Assembly (NCBI GenBank): GCA_028023455.1
Contig: JAQFVV010013061.1
Coordinates: 222,275-286,274 of the forward strand
DNA: 64,000 nt
Direction: 5' to 3'
Origin: Epiperipatus broadwayi
Lineage: Eukaryota > Onychophora > Udeonychophora > Euonychophora > Peripatidae
A program made the translations under genes and the position numbers. Of the stretch, positions 11,761-24,487 are shown piece by piece; positions within the stretch are counted from its first letter, which is position 1, and every line of letters starts with the position of its first letter. The notes beneath the pieces are model-generated. The model saw only the letters and a program-made list of their open reading frames with translations. It did not search any database and had not been told where the DNA came from.

Positions 11761-12010
11761 TATTTAACTGCAAATATAATTTATATACTTGGAGTTTAAA
11801 TGTAATTATAGAAGAATTGAACACAGACATTCAAGCTCCTTTCAGCCATTAACTCCAACTTATACAATTTATGCACATGACCATACACATGTGGAAAAAA
11901 TAAATGAGATGCAATGGATAACTGAAGGGAGTGTGAAGGTCTGAGTTCAAATCCCCTATAATTACATCTAAACTCCAGTTATATAAATTATACTTGCAAT
12001 TAAATATTAC
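11761..12010. repeat. RZ-A copy 4, truncated second unit folding back on itself
   Basis: A minus-oriented 3' part (GGAGTTTAAATGTAATTATA, then ACAGACATTCAAGCTCCTTT, to about 11905) is followed by its own complement (GAAGGTCTGAGTTCAAATCC, then ACATCTAAACTCC, to about 11985). The hammerhead region is deleted. The sense strands of the two halves point outward. Confidence 0.65.
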
Positions 12011-12042
12011 AGATTCAGCCTTTATCCTGCCTATTCTCTTCT

Positions 12043-12256
12043 TTGTATTTAAATGGACATGGAATTATACATAAGGCATCTTGGTTATTCGGTGTCTACA
12101 TGGGCATGACAATAATATTGACATCAATAACATATTTGGATGTTCCATCATCAGATTTTCAATGGTATAGATGGCTGAAGAGTTGGAAAATGGAATATAT
12201 TAAAGCTTGTCCATTAAAGTTTGAAGATTTGTTATTTTAATATAATCCAAGCACTG

Positions 12257-12298
<42 letters not shown>

Positions 12299-12480
12299 AC
12301 GTATAGGAGATAAACTGAATCAACTGATGATTGCTGGCTGAGCATGAAATATGTATATCGGATATTATTTATTTTTTTCACGTGTGTGTGATCATGGAGT
12401 AGATACCTGAAGAGAGTTTGAAAGACTGGATTCAAATCCTCCTTAATTACATATAAACTCCAAATATATAAATTATACTT
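12043..12480 (+). repeat. RZ-A copy 5 (plus orientation)
   Basis: Blocks in sense order: ATTTGGATGTTCCATCATCA, GATGGCTGAAGAGTTGGA, CCATTAAAGTTTGAAGAT, a (TA)n(TG)n expansion at about 12258-12298, the hammerhead at 12309-12370, CACGTGTGTGTGATCA, then GATTCAAATCC. With copies 3 and 4 it forms a minus-then-plus cluster. The B-box-like motif is ATTCAAATCC. Confidence 0.75.
12309..12370 (+). ncRNA. Hammerhead ribozyme, type I (RZ-A copy 5, core intact)
   Basis: Core CUGAUGA at 12324-12330, stem II UUGCU/AGCAU with loop GGCUG, GAAA, stem III AUA/UAU with a UG loop. The 10.1-11.1 pair is U-U instead of G-C. Inner stem I is reduced (AUCAA against CGGAU). Probably decayed. Confidence 0.5.
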
Positions 12481-15449
12481 TTATTTAAATATTATAAAGC
12501 TGCTTATATATTGTACCATTTATTTATATATATGGTACAAATTGCTATTTAATATTGTATATCATTTAAAGAAATAAGAGAGAACCCAATCTTTAATTTT
12601 TTTTGTAATATAATGTTGTTTAAGAAAAACGTACAGTGAAAGTTTAAATTTTTTTTTATATATAATTTAACTAAAATAAATTCAATTTTGGAAAGTGCCT
12701 ACTGAATAATTGATTCAAATAGTGAAATGAAATTTCAAAGGTAAAAGATTGTTATCAGATATGACTTTCTGATAGTAATTAAAAATGGCGGAAATTCATA
12801 ACGAGAAAAGAGACTTTGTAATTAAAAAAGTAAGAAATAAGGTAGAAGTGTATAAAATAGAACAAAAGGTAAAAGGAATATGTGCAGAAGTTCTAAAAAG
12901 AATCTGGGGATATAAAAAGAGCCGACAGGTTTGAAAATGGTCTTTGTCTTGTTATTCCAGAGAGTTTTGAGCAATTTGAAGTGCCTCATATTTTTTTTTC
13001 ATAAAAAAATTAATAAAAGGTGTCCACTTAGATACGAACTGAAACCACTCTCCATGAGTGAGTAGAACTCTATCATTTTCTGGCACTTTCTCTTGAGAAA
13101 AGTCACGTAAATCATTGTCCGGTTCTACCTAAATATTGTTCGGAGATTTGGAAGGAGTAAAACTAAAAAAACTACTGCGGACTACCCACTGAAAGAATTG
13201 GACATTGGATGATCAATGACCTACTTAAATATCAACTTACTATTAAGTTAATGGCCATAACTTTTACATAAAGCTTTATGAACTGAGATTTGAATGAAAT
13301 GTTTATTCCATAATTTTTTGATCTAAAGATTTGTGAACTGAGTAGTGAATGAAACTGTTACCATGGAAAAATAAGATACAAACTAGCTATTACTTCAATA
13401 TTTGAATCAAATTATTAAATTTGTTATGCACAATACTTTCCAATATTATAATTTTTTTTATCATAAATATTAAATGTTTGATGGGCTAGAATAAATCTTT
13501 ATTATTAACATAACTTTCATTGTACGTGTATAAAATTAATAATGTTATTATATTTAAGTTTTATATTTGGTTATTTAGATTCAAATTAATGTAAAAATTA
13601 CCTTTGCTAAGTAGATTTATTTTTCTTAATTAAGTCAAAGGGAAATATCTTCTTCTACTTAACAGGAATTTTAATTCCGATTGTATAATTATTACTTTAT
13701 GAGTTACAATATGTTTGACACAGAATCAGTGAGTCTAATGACTCTGGTGCCCTCATTTATAAATTAAAAACTGATTCAGCTCATAATTGTACTCATAATA
13801 ATTCTAGGCCGAGTTGATCAGGAAATATAGTTATGTTTTTTTTAGAAATAGAAATACAACTTTCTTCTTTTTTGCATAACTTGATCAACTCATGCAGTTT
13901 ATTGTATATAGAGGCCTAGCAAGATGAAAAACGTTATAATATATATATATATGACACATACTAATGTCTATCTAACTCATAAATTAAATTGTCATAATCA
14001 AATTTTGTTTTAGAATATATACATATAACTACATAGAAAGCATGTGATAACTTAGTACATTTAACCTTTTCGTAGTGTACTTCACTATTGGCCAAAAGAG
14101 GTAAAACTCTGAAAGTTTTAATTGGTCAAGTGACAAACTCTTTGATTGAAATATTTTCATCTTTTAATATATATTAATTTTAGTTTCATTTTCAAAAAGT
14201 ATATTAATTATTTGTAATGTTAGGAAAGTCAACGAAAGTTATTTCAAAAATATATTTTTATTTGTATTTTAAAGAAATATTCAAAAGCGGAAAAATTCAA
14301 AGAAAACATTACAAACAAATTACAAGCAAAGTAAACATCATTTATATCCCTTCCAGATTTACCGTTACGAATTTTTAAAGAATTTTTTAGTAAAATTTTC
14401 AATTTACAATCGCGTAAAGTATATAATTTTTTTAATAAAACCTTACTACTTTTGTAAAATAACTATATTTTCAGCAGATAATCTATAATATGTACGAAAT
14501 AAACTAAAAAAAAACACTCTAAAACATACATTTTTATTTTCAGTGGTGAAAACATATTTATTGAAATCATCAGCCAATAAGAATTGAGAATAGATTGAGA
14601 ATAGATTATCCAACCAATCAACATTGGCCTTCCTCTTTTGTTCAAATTAAAACCCTCCTAATATTGATTTTTTACTTGTAAAATAGTACAAAAGATGGCA
14701 GCATCTTACGGAACTTTTTCTAAAGTTTCCAATGCATATAAATACGTCATCACAGCTTGAAAAATAACCGATTTAGAGCGATCCAAAGTTTTTGATGCAT
14801 TGCTTCGTTGATCTCTACTGAAAGGATAATAGGTAAATAATTCTATCCATATTTATTTTTAGGGTTTGAAAAGTAATAGCATGATTTATAGATTAACATT
14901 TATTCCATATGATGATCTCATAAAGTTTTTTATATCTAAAATTCCCCTGCTTATAAAACTTGAATGTCACATGACCATTCAGATAATAACAATTCCTTTA
15001 TATTTACTGTTTATATATATATATATATATATATTGTAACCTAAATTAAAGGAGCTCAAAAGATCTAAATGTATTAAATAATTAAGAAAAGATTCAAATA
15101 TAAATATTTAGCTTAATAAATGAAAAAGCATTGTAGCTTAAATTAAATTATGAGAAGAATACCTGAGTAGTGGCTGTTAAACAAAAAGGTCAGACTGAGT
15201 TATCAATCATATTAAAGGTCATTGGATTAAATGAAACATACTTCTATAATTAGATTCCTCAAGATATCACAATATCAATAATTATAAACAAATTATTAAT
15301 AACAACTATTATAACTCAGGTATATGGAAATCATGTGAGGTGAGTACACTAGTAACTCAATAAAATATCTGCTCAGGTATACAGACAGTAGATTTTATCC
15401 ACTTTCATTTCTTGGTTTGATGTTAAGTGCATATCCAAACAAATACCAA
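12481..15449. other. Spacer; weak tRNA-like motif near 13020
   Basis: No gene seen. Around 13010-13090 the minus strand has GGTTTCAGTTCG and an A-rich 3' side, which might be an old SINE, but A-box support is poor. Short (TA)n tracts lie at 13940-13952 and 15016-15034. Confidence 0.4.
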
Positions 15450-15562
15450 GTGAATATGGTCTAGCAGGGCGCCACTAGATTATTTGAATCTAGACACAGT
15501 TATATCTAATAACCTTTCACAGGTACCGGGTTTGAATCCCTTTTGGTACTTTATTTCTAATA
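15450..15562 (+). mobile_element. tRNA-like SINE-type sequence
   Basis: An A-box match TGGTCTAGCAGG at 15457-15468 and a B-box-like GGGTTTGAATCCC at 15528-15540 lie at a Pol III promoter distance. The intervening sequence does not fold into a clean cloverleaf, so I read it as a tRNA-derived SINE head rather than a functional tRNA. It is unrelated to the GTCAAGCATTGGTGG SINE. No target duplication was recognised. Confidence 0.5.
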
Positions 15563-18460
15563 AACATGGAAGATTTTGCTTTTTAGAGCCATATCACTGT
15601 ATGCACTAATATCTAAGTAAGCATAAAACATCTTTAAACTAAAGTGGAATTCATTAGACACAAATCATTTCTCAGATCTTAGCATAACGAATGTGTTTCA
15701 ATATTTTTTTATAAGTTTTACTAGCTCAGATTACTATTAATTTAGGATGGCAATTCACTCATCCTTGCATGAAATAGATGATGGAATGGTGGTTATAATA
15801 TTACTAAGAAATCACTAAATATTATGAAATCAATATTTATTTATGGCCTTTGAACATTTAAACAGCTCATTAATTAAAACGTGATGATGACGATGATGAT
15901 AATGATAACGATAATGACAATGGTTTCAACCACAGCTTTAGGACTAAGCCTAAACATAAAACCTAATTTTTATAAAGAAATTCATAATTATTGTTAATCT
16001 TAGCATATTTAATCATATCTTAAACAACTAATATTCAACCATTGATGATGAATGATCACACTTGATAAAGACTACTCTTAATGAAATATATACGCCTCGT
16101 TTAATAACATAAACTAATATTTATTACTGCATTTCTAACATATACATAAAAATTTCTATATTTACATGAAAATTTATATTAACAATAACAACAATAATCA
16201 TAATCGACTGTTTTAAAATCATAACATTAAATTTTAAATTCTTCCCCCTTTCCCGTAAATGTATTTCAAAAGTATATTGTATCCACAAGAAAAGTATTTC
16301 ATATAAAAAAAAATATTCACTCATTGGCACACATACCTTATAATCTAACAGGTAAGCAGAATGTTAAAAAAAAAATGTTAGTAGAATTGAAAGAGCAAGT
16401 TTTACCGAACAAGTTTTAAATCATTTTCTCCCCCTCCCTTCTACCTCTGAAATGCTATACTTTCTTAAAACAAAATAATTTAATATTTCAACACTGCTTA
16501 TTACATCACATTCGCACACAATTATACACATATAAAAATATTATTATGTATGTGCGTGTTTTATCCCATAATAACAACATATTATTTAAAACCAAAATAA
16601 TAATACAAAAAATTATTTTACACATTAATATTTCATAACTGTAAATTAATAAACAAATAATTTTGATACATTCAAGATCATTTATGAAGCTCAAAGTTAT
16701 TATTAGTAAGACATTCTTGTTTTAATCGATCTGAATAGTCTTTAAAAGTTCTTTAAATAAAATATACCACTTTATTGCTAAAAGTTTATTAAGACTCTGA
16801 TATCATAAAGAAAATATATCAAAAAAAATTTTTATACTACCAGTTCTTTGTAGCGACTTCTAATGAGTCAAATTTCTCTTGTTTAATGTCTATCTTTGGC
16901 AGCAACAATTTCCGTGTTTCTTTGGAACAATCTCTTTCTTAAAGTGTATAATTATTTGATGATGATGATCCTATTGAGGTTATTTGCTTTAGTGGACAAT
17001 TTGGAAATCTTTATATTAATTTTTCTTCTCTTCCTGTCAAGCATGATTCTTTTAGTGGATGAAATACAGCAGTTGTTTTCACGTTTATAAATTTCCTGGG
17101 TTTTAAACTCAGTTGCTGGAACAATTAATTGGACTTGATGATTAATATTTATCAGTAGATTAATTCATCTTTCTGATCTTCGAATGCAGGTGAATGTTTT
17201 CTTCTTTCTATTTAAAAACATCTTATTTCTCTGGTCAGTTGAAAGGTGTAGAATATTATTTTTCAGACAAGACATCTTTTCTTTCCTATATGATCTGCAG
17301 CTCCATGATGGTCAGGTCTTGATGGGACACATATATAATTTTTCTACCCCATCATTTCTTATATTTTCAACATTCAAAACTTCATAAAAAAATGATTTAA
17401 AAAAAAAAACTATCTAGCAGAACTAAAAATGTTTGTCTGCTTTAGTTTCAATAATTTTTAAAAAGTCTCTCTCACAATATATTATAATAACAATAATCTA
17501 ATAATAGTCTAATAGCTCAACTGATTTTCCAGACTGCTTTTATATCCGATTTTTGAGTCAACTCACCCAATTAGAGTGATAGTGTGAATTGCTATTTTTG
17601 ACCAACCCAAAAAAAATCACACACCTGGTTTTCAGACACTTTTGTCTTAAAAAAAATAGACTTAATCCTTTTTCTTATACCTAGGTAATATCTCAAAATT
17701 TTGAGCTTCTTTCTTTAGATCTTAAGATAAGACAATTTCAAAATTAGAGTTCCCACCCAGCTTAAGCTCCCAAAGTGACAAACAATCATTTACAAAAACA
17801 AAATTGCTACAAAAATAGATATCTGATTCAACAGATTTCCTCTTTTAACATAAAATTGTACAAAAAAATAATTTGACAGATTTAACCCTTCCTTTTCTTT
17901 CAATATTTAATAAATGTAAATTTCTGTATGTAATGTACACACATACTTTATCATTTCAAATCATTCATAAACTAACATTAAATAATATAATTGCTAGCTT
18001 AGTAATTATAACCCTAATATTTAAAATTAAATCTGTAACTTTTAAATCCCAATTACAATTATAGAAAAGCAAAATAGAAGTATAGAATAAGATATTAGAA
18101 TTGATCAAGCATAGGTTAGTTTTAAAGAAAGTTAAATATCTGAAATATAAAACAATCAATAGCTTACACATACACTGCCTATACGTATGCATTATAACTT
18201 TGCTTTTTAAAGAAAAATTAAAAATTGAATAGTTTAATTGTGTGTATTACCTTTCTATCAACACACAAACAAATAAAGAATATAATTGTTGACCCACTCT
18301 CTTTCTATCCAAAGCTTTTAGAAATGGACCTTGTAGGGTTTAAACTTGGATGCCCTACAGCTTCATTTATTGTTATATAAAAATGTGATGATGATTTTGG
18401 TTTTACATTTTCTTACATGCACATTACTATAAATTTAGCTAGTGACTAAATTGTAATGGC
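15563..18460. other. Spacer, no supported gene
   Basis: A+T-rich sequence. It includes a GATGATGAYGAT-type stretch at about 15885-15920. The open frames at 16896-17387 are hydrophobic strings in T-rich DNA and lack family signatures. An unrecognised host exon is possible but cannot be shown. Confidence 0.45.

Positions 18461-18463
<3 letters not shown>

Positions 18464-18540
<77 letters not shown>
18464..18540. repeat. (AT)n microsatellite
   Basis: About 77 bp of uninterrupted AT dinucleotide. Confidence 0.95.
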
Positions 18541-18543
<3 letters not shown>

Positions 18544-18825
18544 CGACCAGATTATAGATTATGGTGCATTTTAATTAAATTGATATTAAAGATAGATTGA
18601 TGGCATATTAAAAAGCCAGATTGAAAGTATCAATATTCCTTCTTATGTGCTTGTGATTTGCCCTACATTATTGATTTAAAAGTATAAGTACATAATATTT
18701 TTACCTGTGAGTTAGTGTCATAAATTGTTAAAACTTGTTATAAAAACAGTTGTTGTTTATTATATAATAATAACACACTGGTTGATAGTTTAAAAACAAT
18801 TGAACTTGTTATTATGTGAGACTAT

Positions 18826-19240
18826 TTTCATCACCTATCATTAAAGTTTAATGTATAGAAAATTTTAAACTTGATTTAAACTTTTCAAATACAAATAACT
18901 TGTTAGTAATAACACACAAATAAACAACAGAGGTTAGTAATTACATAACATTTCCTGTAGTATTTATTATTCTCTCCTCTTCTTTGAAAGAATAGCTCTG
19001 TTGGTTAGAGCATTGCCTTAAAATTAGACATTCAAGTTCGATTCTTATACTAATATTGTCATTGGTCAGGTCAGCAACACCCGAAGAAGAGTGAAGAATA
19101 TTACTATTCTAAATCTTGTGCAATTACTAACCTGTTTTGCCTATTTGTATATTATTACTCATATGCTGTTTGTATTTGAAATGTTTATATTTTTCTATAC
19201 ATTTATCATTTAATGATAGATGATGAAAATAGTACAACAT
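18826..19240. mobile_element. FB fold-back element with tRNA-like core
   Basis: The left arm (ACTATTTTCATCACCTATC ... TTAGTAATAACACACAAATA ... GGTTAGTAATTACA) and the right arm (GCAATTACTAACCTGTTTTG ... GATAGATGATGAAAATAGTAC) are inverted repeats with perhaps 80% identity by eye. The unpaired centre at about 18980-19055 holds a tRNA-like sequence with A-box-like TAGCTCTGTTGG and B-box-like AAGTTCGATTC. The arm blocks also occur at 37387-37450 and, more divergent, at 2098-2431, so this is a dispersed family. No protein is encoded. Confidence 0.6.
18988..19050 (+). other. tRNA-like segment within the fold-back
   Basis: AATAGCTCTGTTGGTTAGAG resembles the D-arm and A box of a tRNA, and TTCAAGTTCGATTC resembles the T-arm and B box. 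A matching acceptor stem was not found, so this is a tRNA-derived promoter or relic rather than a tRNA gene. Confidence 0.5.
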
Positions 19241-21555
19241 AATATCACATCTAATATACCAGCATTAATAACTTTCAGGTAGATTGAACGAATATTGTTT
19301 TTTTCTCATTCACTCTATATACGTAAATTAGAGATATATGCACATAAAATAATTTTTACGCAAAATTTCATGAAACTTTATTAGGAATAAATAAAAAACA
19401 GTAGCTATCTGTAATTTCTATGATTTACACACACACACACATATATATATAGCAGGATCACCGTGTTTATTGCCAGAAATTTAAAAAAAAAAAAAAAATC
19501 TGACATTTTTTAATCATATATATGGTCTGTAAAAAATGCTCACTTTAAAAGATTGCAAACGCTCAAGTTTGAAACTAACTTTATTATCTTTCATTCCTAT
19601 TTGTTCATATGAAGTTTTATTATTGTAAAACTCAATCACTTCTTTTACCGATTTTACTTTATAACCATCTCACTTCGATGTCAATTGTTGGTCATTTTGT
19701 TCGACACCCACATCAATGTTTTTGACATAAAAATTGAACACTATTCATCGCAACCATTCATCTTGTCATCGTCAACATGTATTTGTTATCATTGCATATT
19801 ATGCTGTTGATTGAAAGATCAATAATGCAATCCCACTTCTTTTATTTCATGGATGAAAACAATAAACTTTCTTTATAAATTGAAAATAATTTTTAAAATA
19901 TTTCTATATATAAACATATGGTTATGAAGGAGTGTTTTTATAAAGACTGAAAAAATAGTGCCTGAATATGTTTAATAGCTCAGTATTTTATGATAAATTA
20001 AATAATTGTAAATAAATTTACTTTTGTTGTCGTTTAAAATATCGTATTTACACGTATATACAAAGTTAGCTCTTCAGCTATATTATAAATTATATAAATA
20101 TATGTATTTTTCAATTATGTCCTTTCAATACGAATAAACATCTCTCCAAGTTTAATCTAATATCTCTAATTCATAGGTTTTTTTTTTCTGTATTACTTCT
20201 GTTTTATCTCCTTATGAGTTTTTAAGTAAACCAAGATGGCAGCACGTAATTTTGATAAATCTATAGTTTCAGGAGGGATGCATGTTTACTAAAAAAACGC
20301 CTGCTAGGAAATGTCATATTTAATATTTACATTTTATTTTTTATTACTATTATTTTTTAAAAAAATGATTGTGGAAAAATTAATTAGACATTTAAAGTTT
20401 TCTCCCCCCCCCCCCATTGAATTACATTTGAATTTAGTTACTTTTTTTCATTGAATTTAGTCACATTATCATATTTTATGTAATATAAACGAGAAAAACA
20501 TTAGTTATTTTTATGACACCCCCCCTTCTCATTTAAAATCATGATGAAAATTGTTATTATTTATGAACCGTCGATTATCGTGTGATAACCTTGATTGTTA
20601 TTTTATTAATGATCAGGTTTCAATGCAGTTTTTATACGTTATCCTTTTATCTATCTTGTTGATAAATGTAGTAGTTTGCCATACGTAGTTTCATTGTAAA
20701 GATATGTGCATCTTGTACACCACAATGCATAAAGAATGAATGTGGTTTGCCCTTATTTCTTTTTTTGTCTGGATTAACTTATTAACAGAAAAATGAAAAT
20801 ATATATATATACAATATTTACACTTCATTCGTGTTGACGGCGTGCAATCATATCTTAAACATTAATGCACACTTTTCGGTATGGCAGGATCTCATACCTT
20901 TGAAAATAATCCACTGCATCACGTTCTGCGATAGGCAATTTCCAAATGTTTATCATTATGACAATTTATCAAATTTACTACTGACAAAAAGAAGTACGTT
21001 GAATTTAACCAAAGTACAACAAAGTTAACAGGATCTTGTCATTTCCCACATTATAAGGGGAACAAAATTGAAATAAAGCTTCTTAATTAAAATTATTGGA
21101 AATTATTTCTTTTTTTAAAATTTAACAATCGATTTATTAATGTGTTTTAATTTGACAACTAACACATTTTCTGTAGATTATAAGCACTCGAAACTTTGCA
21201 TTGATCAAAAACACGGAGTGTCATTTGGTTTACTTGAAAACATACATATACCTGCTTTTTTAAAAGTCTTTTTACATTCTATTATGATACAGTTTAAGAT
21301 TTCAACTGGCCATGAGCTGTTATCTCTATTAGTAACAAATCAAAATTTACACTATGTAATGTCCATGCAGGTTTATACAGCAAAATAAAACTAGTGTTTA
21401 TAATATCAATAATAATATTAATTGTATAAAGACATATGCTATAATTAGTTTAAAGTATGGTTCTTATATCTGATATCATATGTGTTCAATATTTATATAG
21501 AATGTACATGCTAAAAAGAATGGTGTCAAGACCCAAGGTCACTTTAATATAATAT
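19241..21555. other. Spacer, no supported gene
   Basis: A+T-rich sequence with a (CA)n(TA)n at about 19428-19451, an A run near 19481, and C runs near 20404 and 20519. Open frames at 20831-21388 lack any recognised motif. Confidence 0.5.
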
Positions 21556-21559
21556 TTAT

Positions 21560-22030
21560 TTAGAGGGGATTTGAACCTAGACTTCTAGTTCCATTTAATC
21601 ATTAACTTCATGTTATATTACCAATACATATGACTTCATATGTGCAAAAAAGATAAATGATCTCCAATATGCATATTTTGTGCTGACCAAGCACTCATCA
21701 GTTGGTCCCGATCATCATTTTTCACACATTTATATAATCAGTTCTTTCTTTATATTAAGATAGCAATTCTTCAAATTTTAATGAACAGCTTTCAATCCTC
21801 TCCACTCTCCAGGTCTTCAGCCATCCATATCTTTGAAAATCTGGCACTAGTGTGTTCAAAGCCCTTGTTTGCCAATTGTGTTGTCATACCCATGTTGACT
21901 ATATCATTCTGACTAGTCATATACAGGACTTTAATCCCATTTAATACACAGAAGAGGGATGGGCAGAATACAGGCTGAATATATAATATTTGAATACAAA
22001 TATATTATATATCCTTTTAATCTAAATATA
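21560..22030 (-). repeat. RZ-A copy 6, first unit of a second tandem dimer
   Basis: Complete minus-oriented unit from GAGGGGATTTGAACCTAGAC to the CATTTAATACACAGAAG and TATATATCCTTTTAATC tail, followed directly by the next unit. The distance between corresponding TGAAC blocks (21571 to 22044) is about 473 bp, agreeing with the 468 bp at 11.3-11.8 kb. The hammerhead region at 21655-21716 has CUGAUGA, stem II GUGCU/AGCAC and a good stem I (GGACCAA against UUGG). However the GAAA is AAAA (G12 to A), so it should be inactive. Confidence 0.75.
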
Positions 22031-22300
22031 ATTAAATGGGGATATGAACCCAGACTTTCAAGTTCCCTTTAGTTATCAGCTTCATCTTATACAACCCATA
22101 CACATGAATACATATATGCAAAAAAAATGAATGATCTCCAGTATAAATATTTCATGCTGAACCAGCACTCATCTGTAAGTCCAAATCATCGTTTCACATA
22201 TATAATCAGTGTGTGGTTTATATTAAGATAGCATTTCTTCAAACTTTAATGGATAGGCTTCAATCTTCTCGACTTTCCAGCTCTTTAGTCATTCATCACC
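22031..22300 (-). repeat. RZ-A copy 7, second tandem unit, truncated at its 5' side
   Basis: Minus-oriented, starting GGGGATATGAACCCAGACTT. The hammerhead region (22133-22190) retains GAUGA, stem II GUGCU/AGCAU and GAAA, but U4 is A (CAGAUGA). It meets plus-oriented copy 8 head to head near 22300, within CAGACTTTCAATGATATGGA. Confidence 0.7.
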
Positions 22301-22600
22301 AGACTTTCAATGATATGGACAGATGAAGAGCTGGAGATTGCCAAATATTGAAGCCTATTCATTAAAGTTCAAAAATGATCTAGACCAACTCATGGGTGCT
22401 GGTTTAGTGCAAAATACATATATTGGAGATTATTTATATTTTTTGCATGTATGTAGTTATGTGTAGTGGTTGTATAAGATGATAAAATGAAGATGATGAC
22501 TAAAGTAAATTTGAAAGTCTGGGTTTAAATCCCTTCTAATTAACTCTAGATTAAAAGTGTATATAATATACTTGTATTTAAGTGTAATATTTATTACAAA
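22301..22600 (+). repeat. RZ-A copy 8, plus-oriented partner of copy 7
   Basis: GATGAAGAGCTGGAGATTGC, CATTAAAGTTC, then a decayed hammerhead (22376-22434: CUCAUGG in place of CUGAUGA, stem II GUGCU/AGUGC, AAAA for GAAA), then GGGTTTAAATCCC (B-box-like) and the TTAACTCTAGATTAAAAG tail. Confidence 0.7.
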
Positions 22601-23103
22601 AATTAATAATCCTATAATAAATTTTATATAGTTTATTCTAATTTTATTTATTATGTATATTTACACAAATAGTTTCATGGTTAAAAAAATATCAGACATT
22701 TTCAGGTTTTCACATGTGTAAATCTGAAAGAGCACTTGACATCTTTTACCCATTAAAATATCTGTGTCAAAGTAGAAAAGAAATGTTTAAATATATTCAT
22801 TCCTCTAAGATGCTTTTATTTAAAAGAAGTAAATTGCTTTGTAATTTGACATATTTAAGTGGCTGCAGAGATCTGAACTTTGGTCAGTTCATAAATGCAG
22901 AAATACCCCCCTCCTCCAAATCATTAGATACCTATGCTTATTTAGAATTATTTACATTTTCATTCTACCACACATTGAAAAAAATAATTCAAAATGCATT
23001 TTATATTGTATGAATACTCTTCTATTATAAATGCCATACTTGGTGTACTCATATCTTTGATACCATTCACTTTAGATAAATACATTAACGTTTATAATTA
23101 ATC
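22601..23103. other. Spacer, unclassified open frame
   Basis: The open frame at 22714-23013 (99 codons, plus) is Lys/Leu/Ser-rich. It shows no motif that I recognise and is not called as a gene. Confidence 0.4.
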
Positions 23104-23111
23104 ATTTAGTA

Positions 23112-23598
23112 TGGGGGTGGGCAATTTTTTTGGCTCGAGGGCCACAGAGATTGGTGGAGGGCCGCATTGGGGGCCACTTTGTAAAAGTGAAGGTTAACGG
23201 AGGGCCACACCTTTTTTTCATGATGCAATAAACACACTGTTTTATTCCCTGTATTACCAAAGAAATATTTGTTTGACCATTCTTCATTAACCACATGACA
23301 TTCATCACCGATTTTTCAGAGAGTTCATGGTTTCACTAAAGTTGGAAATGTATATATTTGCTAATGCAAAGACAAAATTGAAATTAACTAGATCAACTGG
23401 AAAAGCCCTGCACATAGTATCTACACTGTGCATGTGTATTGATGTGGCCATCCTAGTGGAAAATAATAGATGAATCTTCGGTCGTGCACAGGAAGGAAAT
23501 CTCAGTTCAAGATGGATTTTCCTGATTGTCTTGGAGGGCCACATAAAAACTCTTAGAGGGCCGCATGTGGCCTTCGGGCCACTATTTGCCCACCCCTG
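23112..23598 (-). mobile_element. hAT-type DNA transposon remnant with 8-bp TSD
   Basis: The left end TGGGGGTGGGCAA and right end TTGCCCACCCCTG form terminal inverted repeats, followed inward by GAGGGCC/GGCCACATG-type blocks that are common at hAT termini. The 8-bp direct repeat ATTTAGTA flanks it at 23104-23111 and 23599-23606, the target size of hAT transposases. On the minus strand at about 23190-23300 a short reading piece EEWSNKYFFGNTGNKTVCLL resembles the N-terminal BED-like part of hAT transposases of the GTF2IRD2/ZBED5-like group. At 487 bp the element is far too short to encode a transposase, so it is an internally deleted, non-autonomous copy. Confidence 0.85.
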
Positions 23599-23727
23599 AT
23601 TTAGTAGGCTAAAAATTATCATATTATTTGTAGTCTAGACGTAAACTTTAAGCTCAGTTATTTTTTAATTAAGTATGAACACAGGATATTAACATGCAAC
23701 TATGGGTATGTATGTATAAAAGTAAAC

Positions 23728-23971
<244 letters not shown>

Positions 23972-24487
23972 CACATATAGGCAGAAGAGTTTTTTTATAT
24001 AAACAAATATTTTTCAATTTTTGTAATTATAGTAGTAATACATATTAAATGAAAAAATTAAAGCCCTATTTTCAGGTTACCTGGTAGCACTAATAACTTT
24101 CAGGCTTGATGTATAACTGATGTATTTTTGAAATCCAGTTTGAAATATTAACTTGTTAATAAATTCGAGTTTTATTCTGGATCCTGCAAAAGTGAATTAA
24201 AAATATTAAAATCAACAAAGCCATCTAAGTTACTATCTACACTAGAGATTAATTGTATGAAAACACTCACTTTGATTATGTAAAGATTGATAGTAATTCA
24301 TTTTATAGATTAATGAATTTAAAAAATAATTGACTGAAATAAGTCAGCTAAAGTAGTGAAATGAACTGTAATGTCAAAAGTAATGTAGATGAATCACAGA
24401 TATCATGTAATCTTATGAAATGTAAAAAATATTATTTATTCAGTTCTTATGTAAATAATATTTAATTTATAAAGTGCAAAAAATATT

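Noticed and set aside
13010-13180. Possible additional SINE on the minus strand
   Set aside because: There is only a weak B-box-like GGTTTCAGTTCG and no convincing A box, copy or target duplication.
16896-17387. Two hydrophobic frames with an ATGCAG-GTG splice-like site
   Set aside because: Neither strand gives a continuous protein-like reading, and the splice-like site is a common word.
18988-19050. Functional tRNA gene
   Set aside because: A-box and B-box-like words are present, but no acceptor stem or clean cloverleaf can be drawn.
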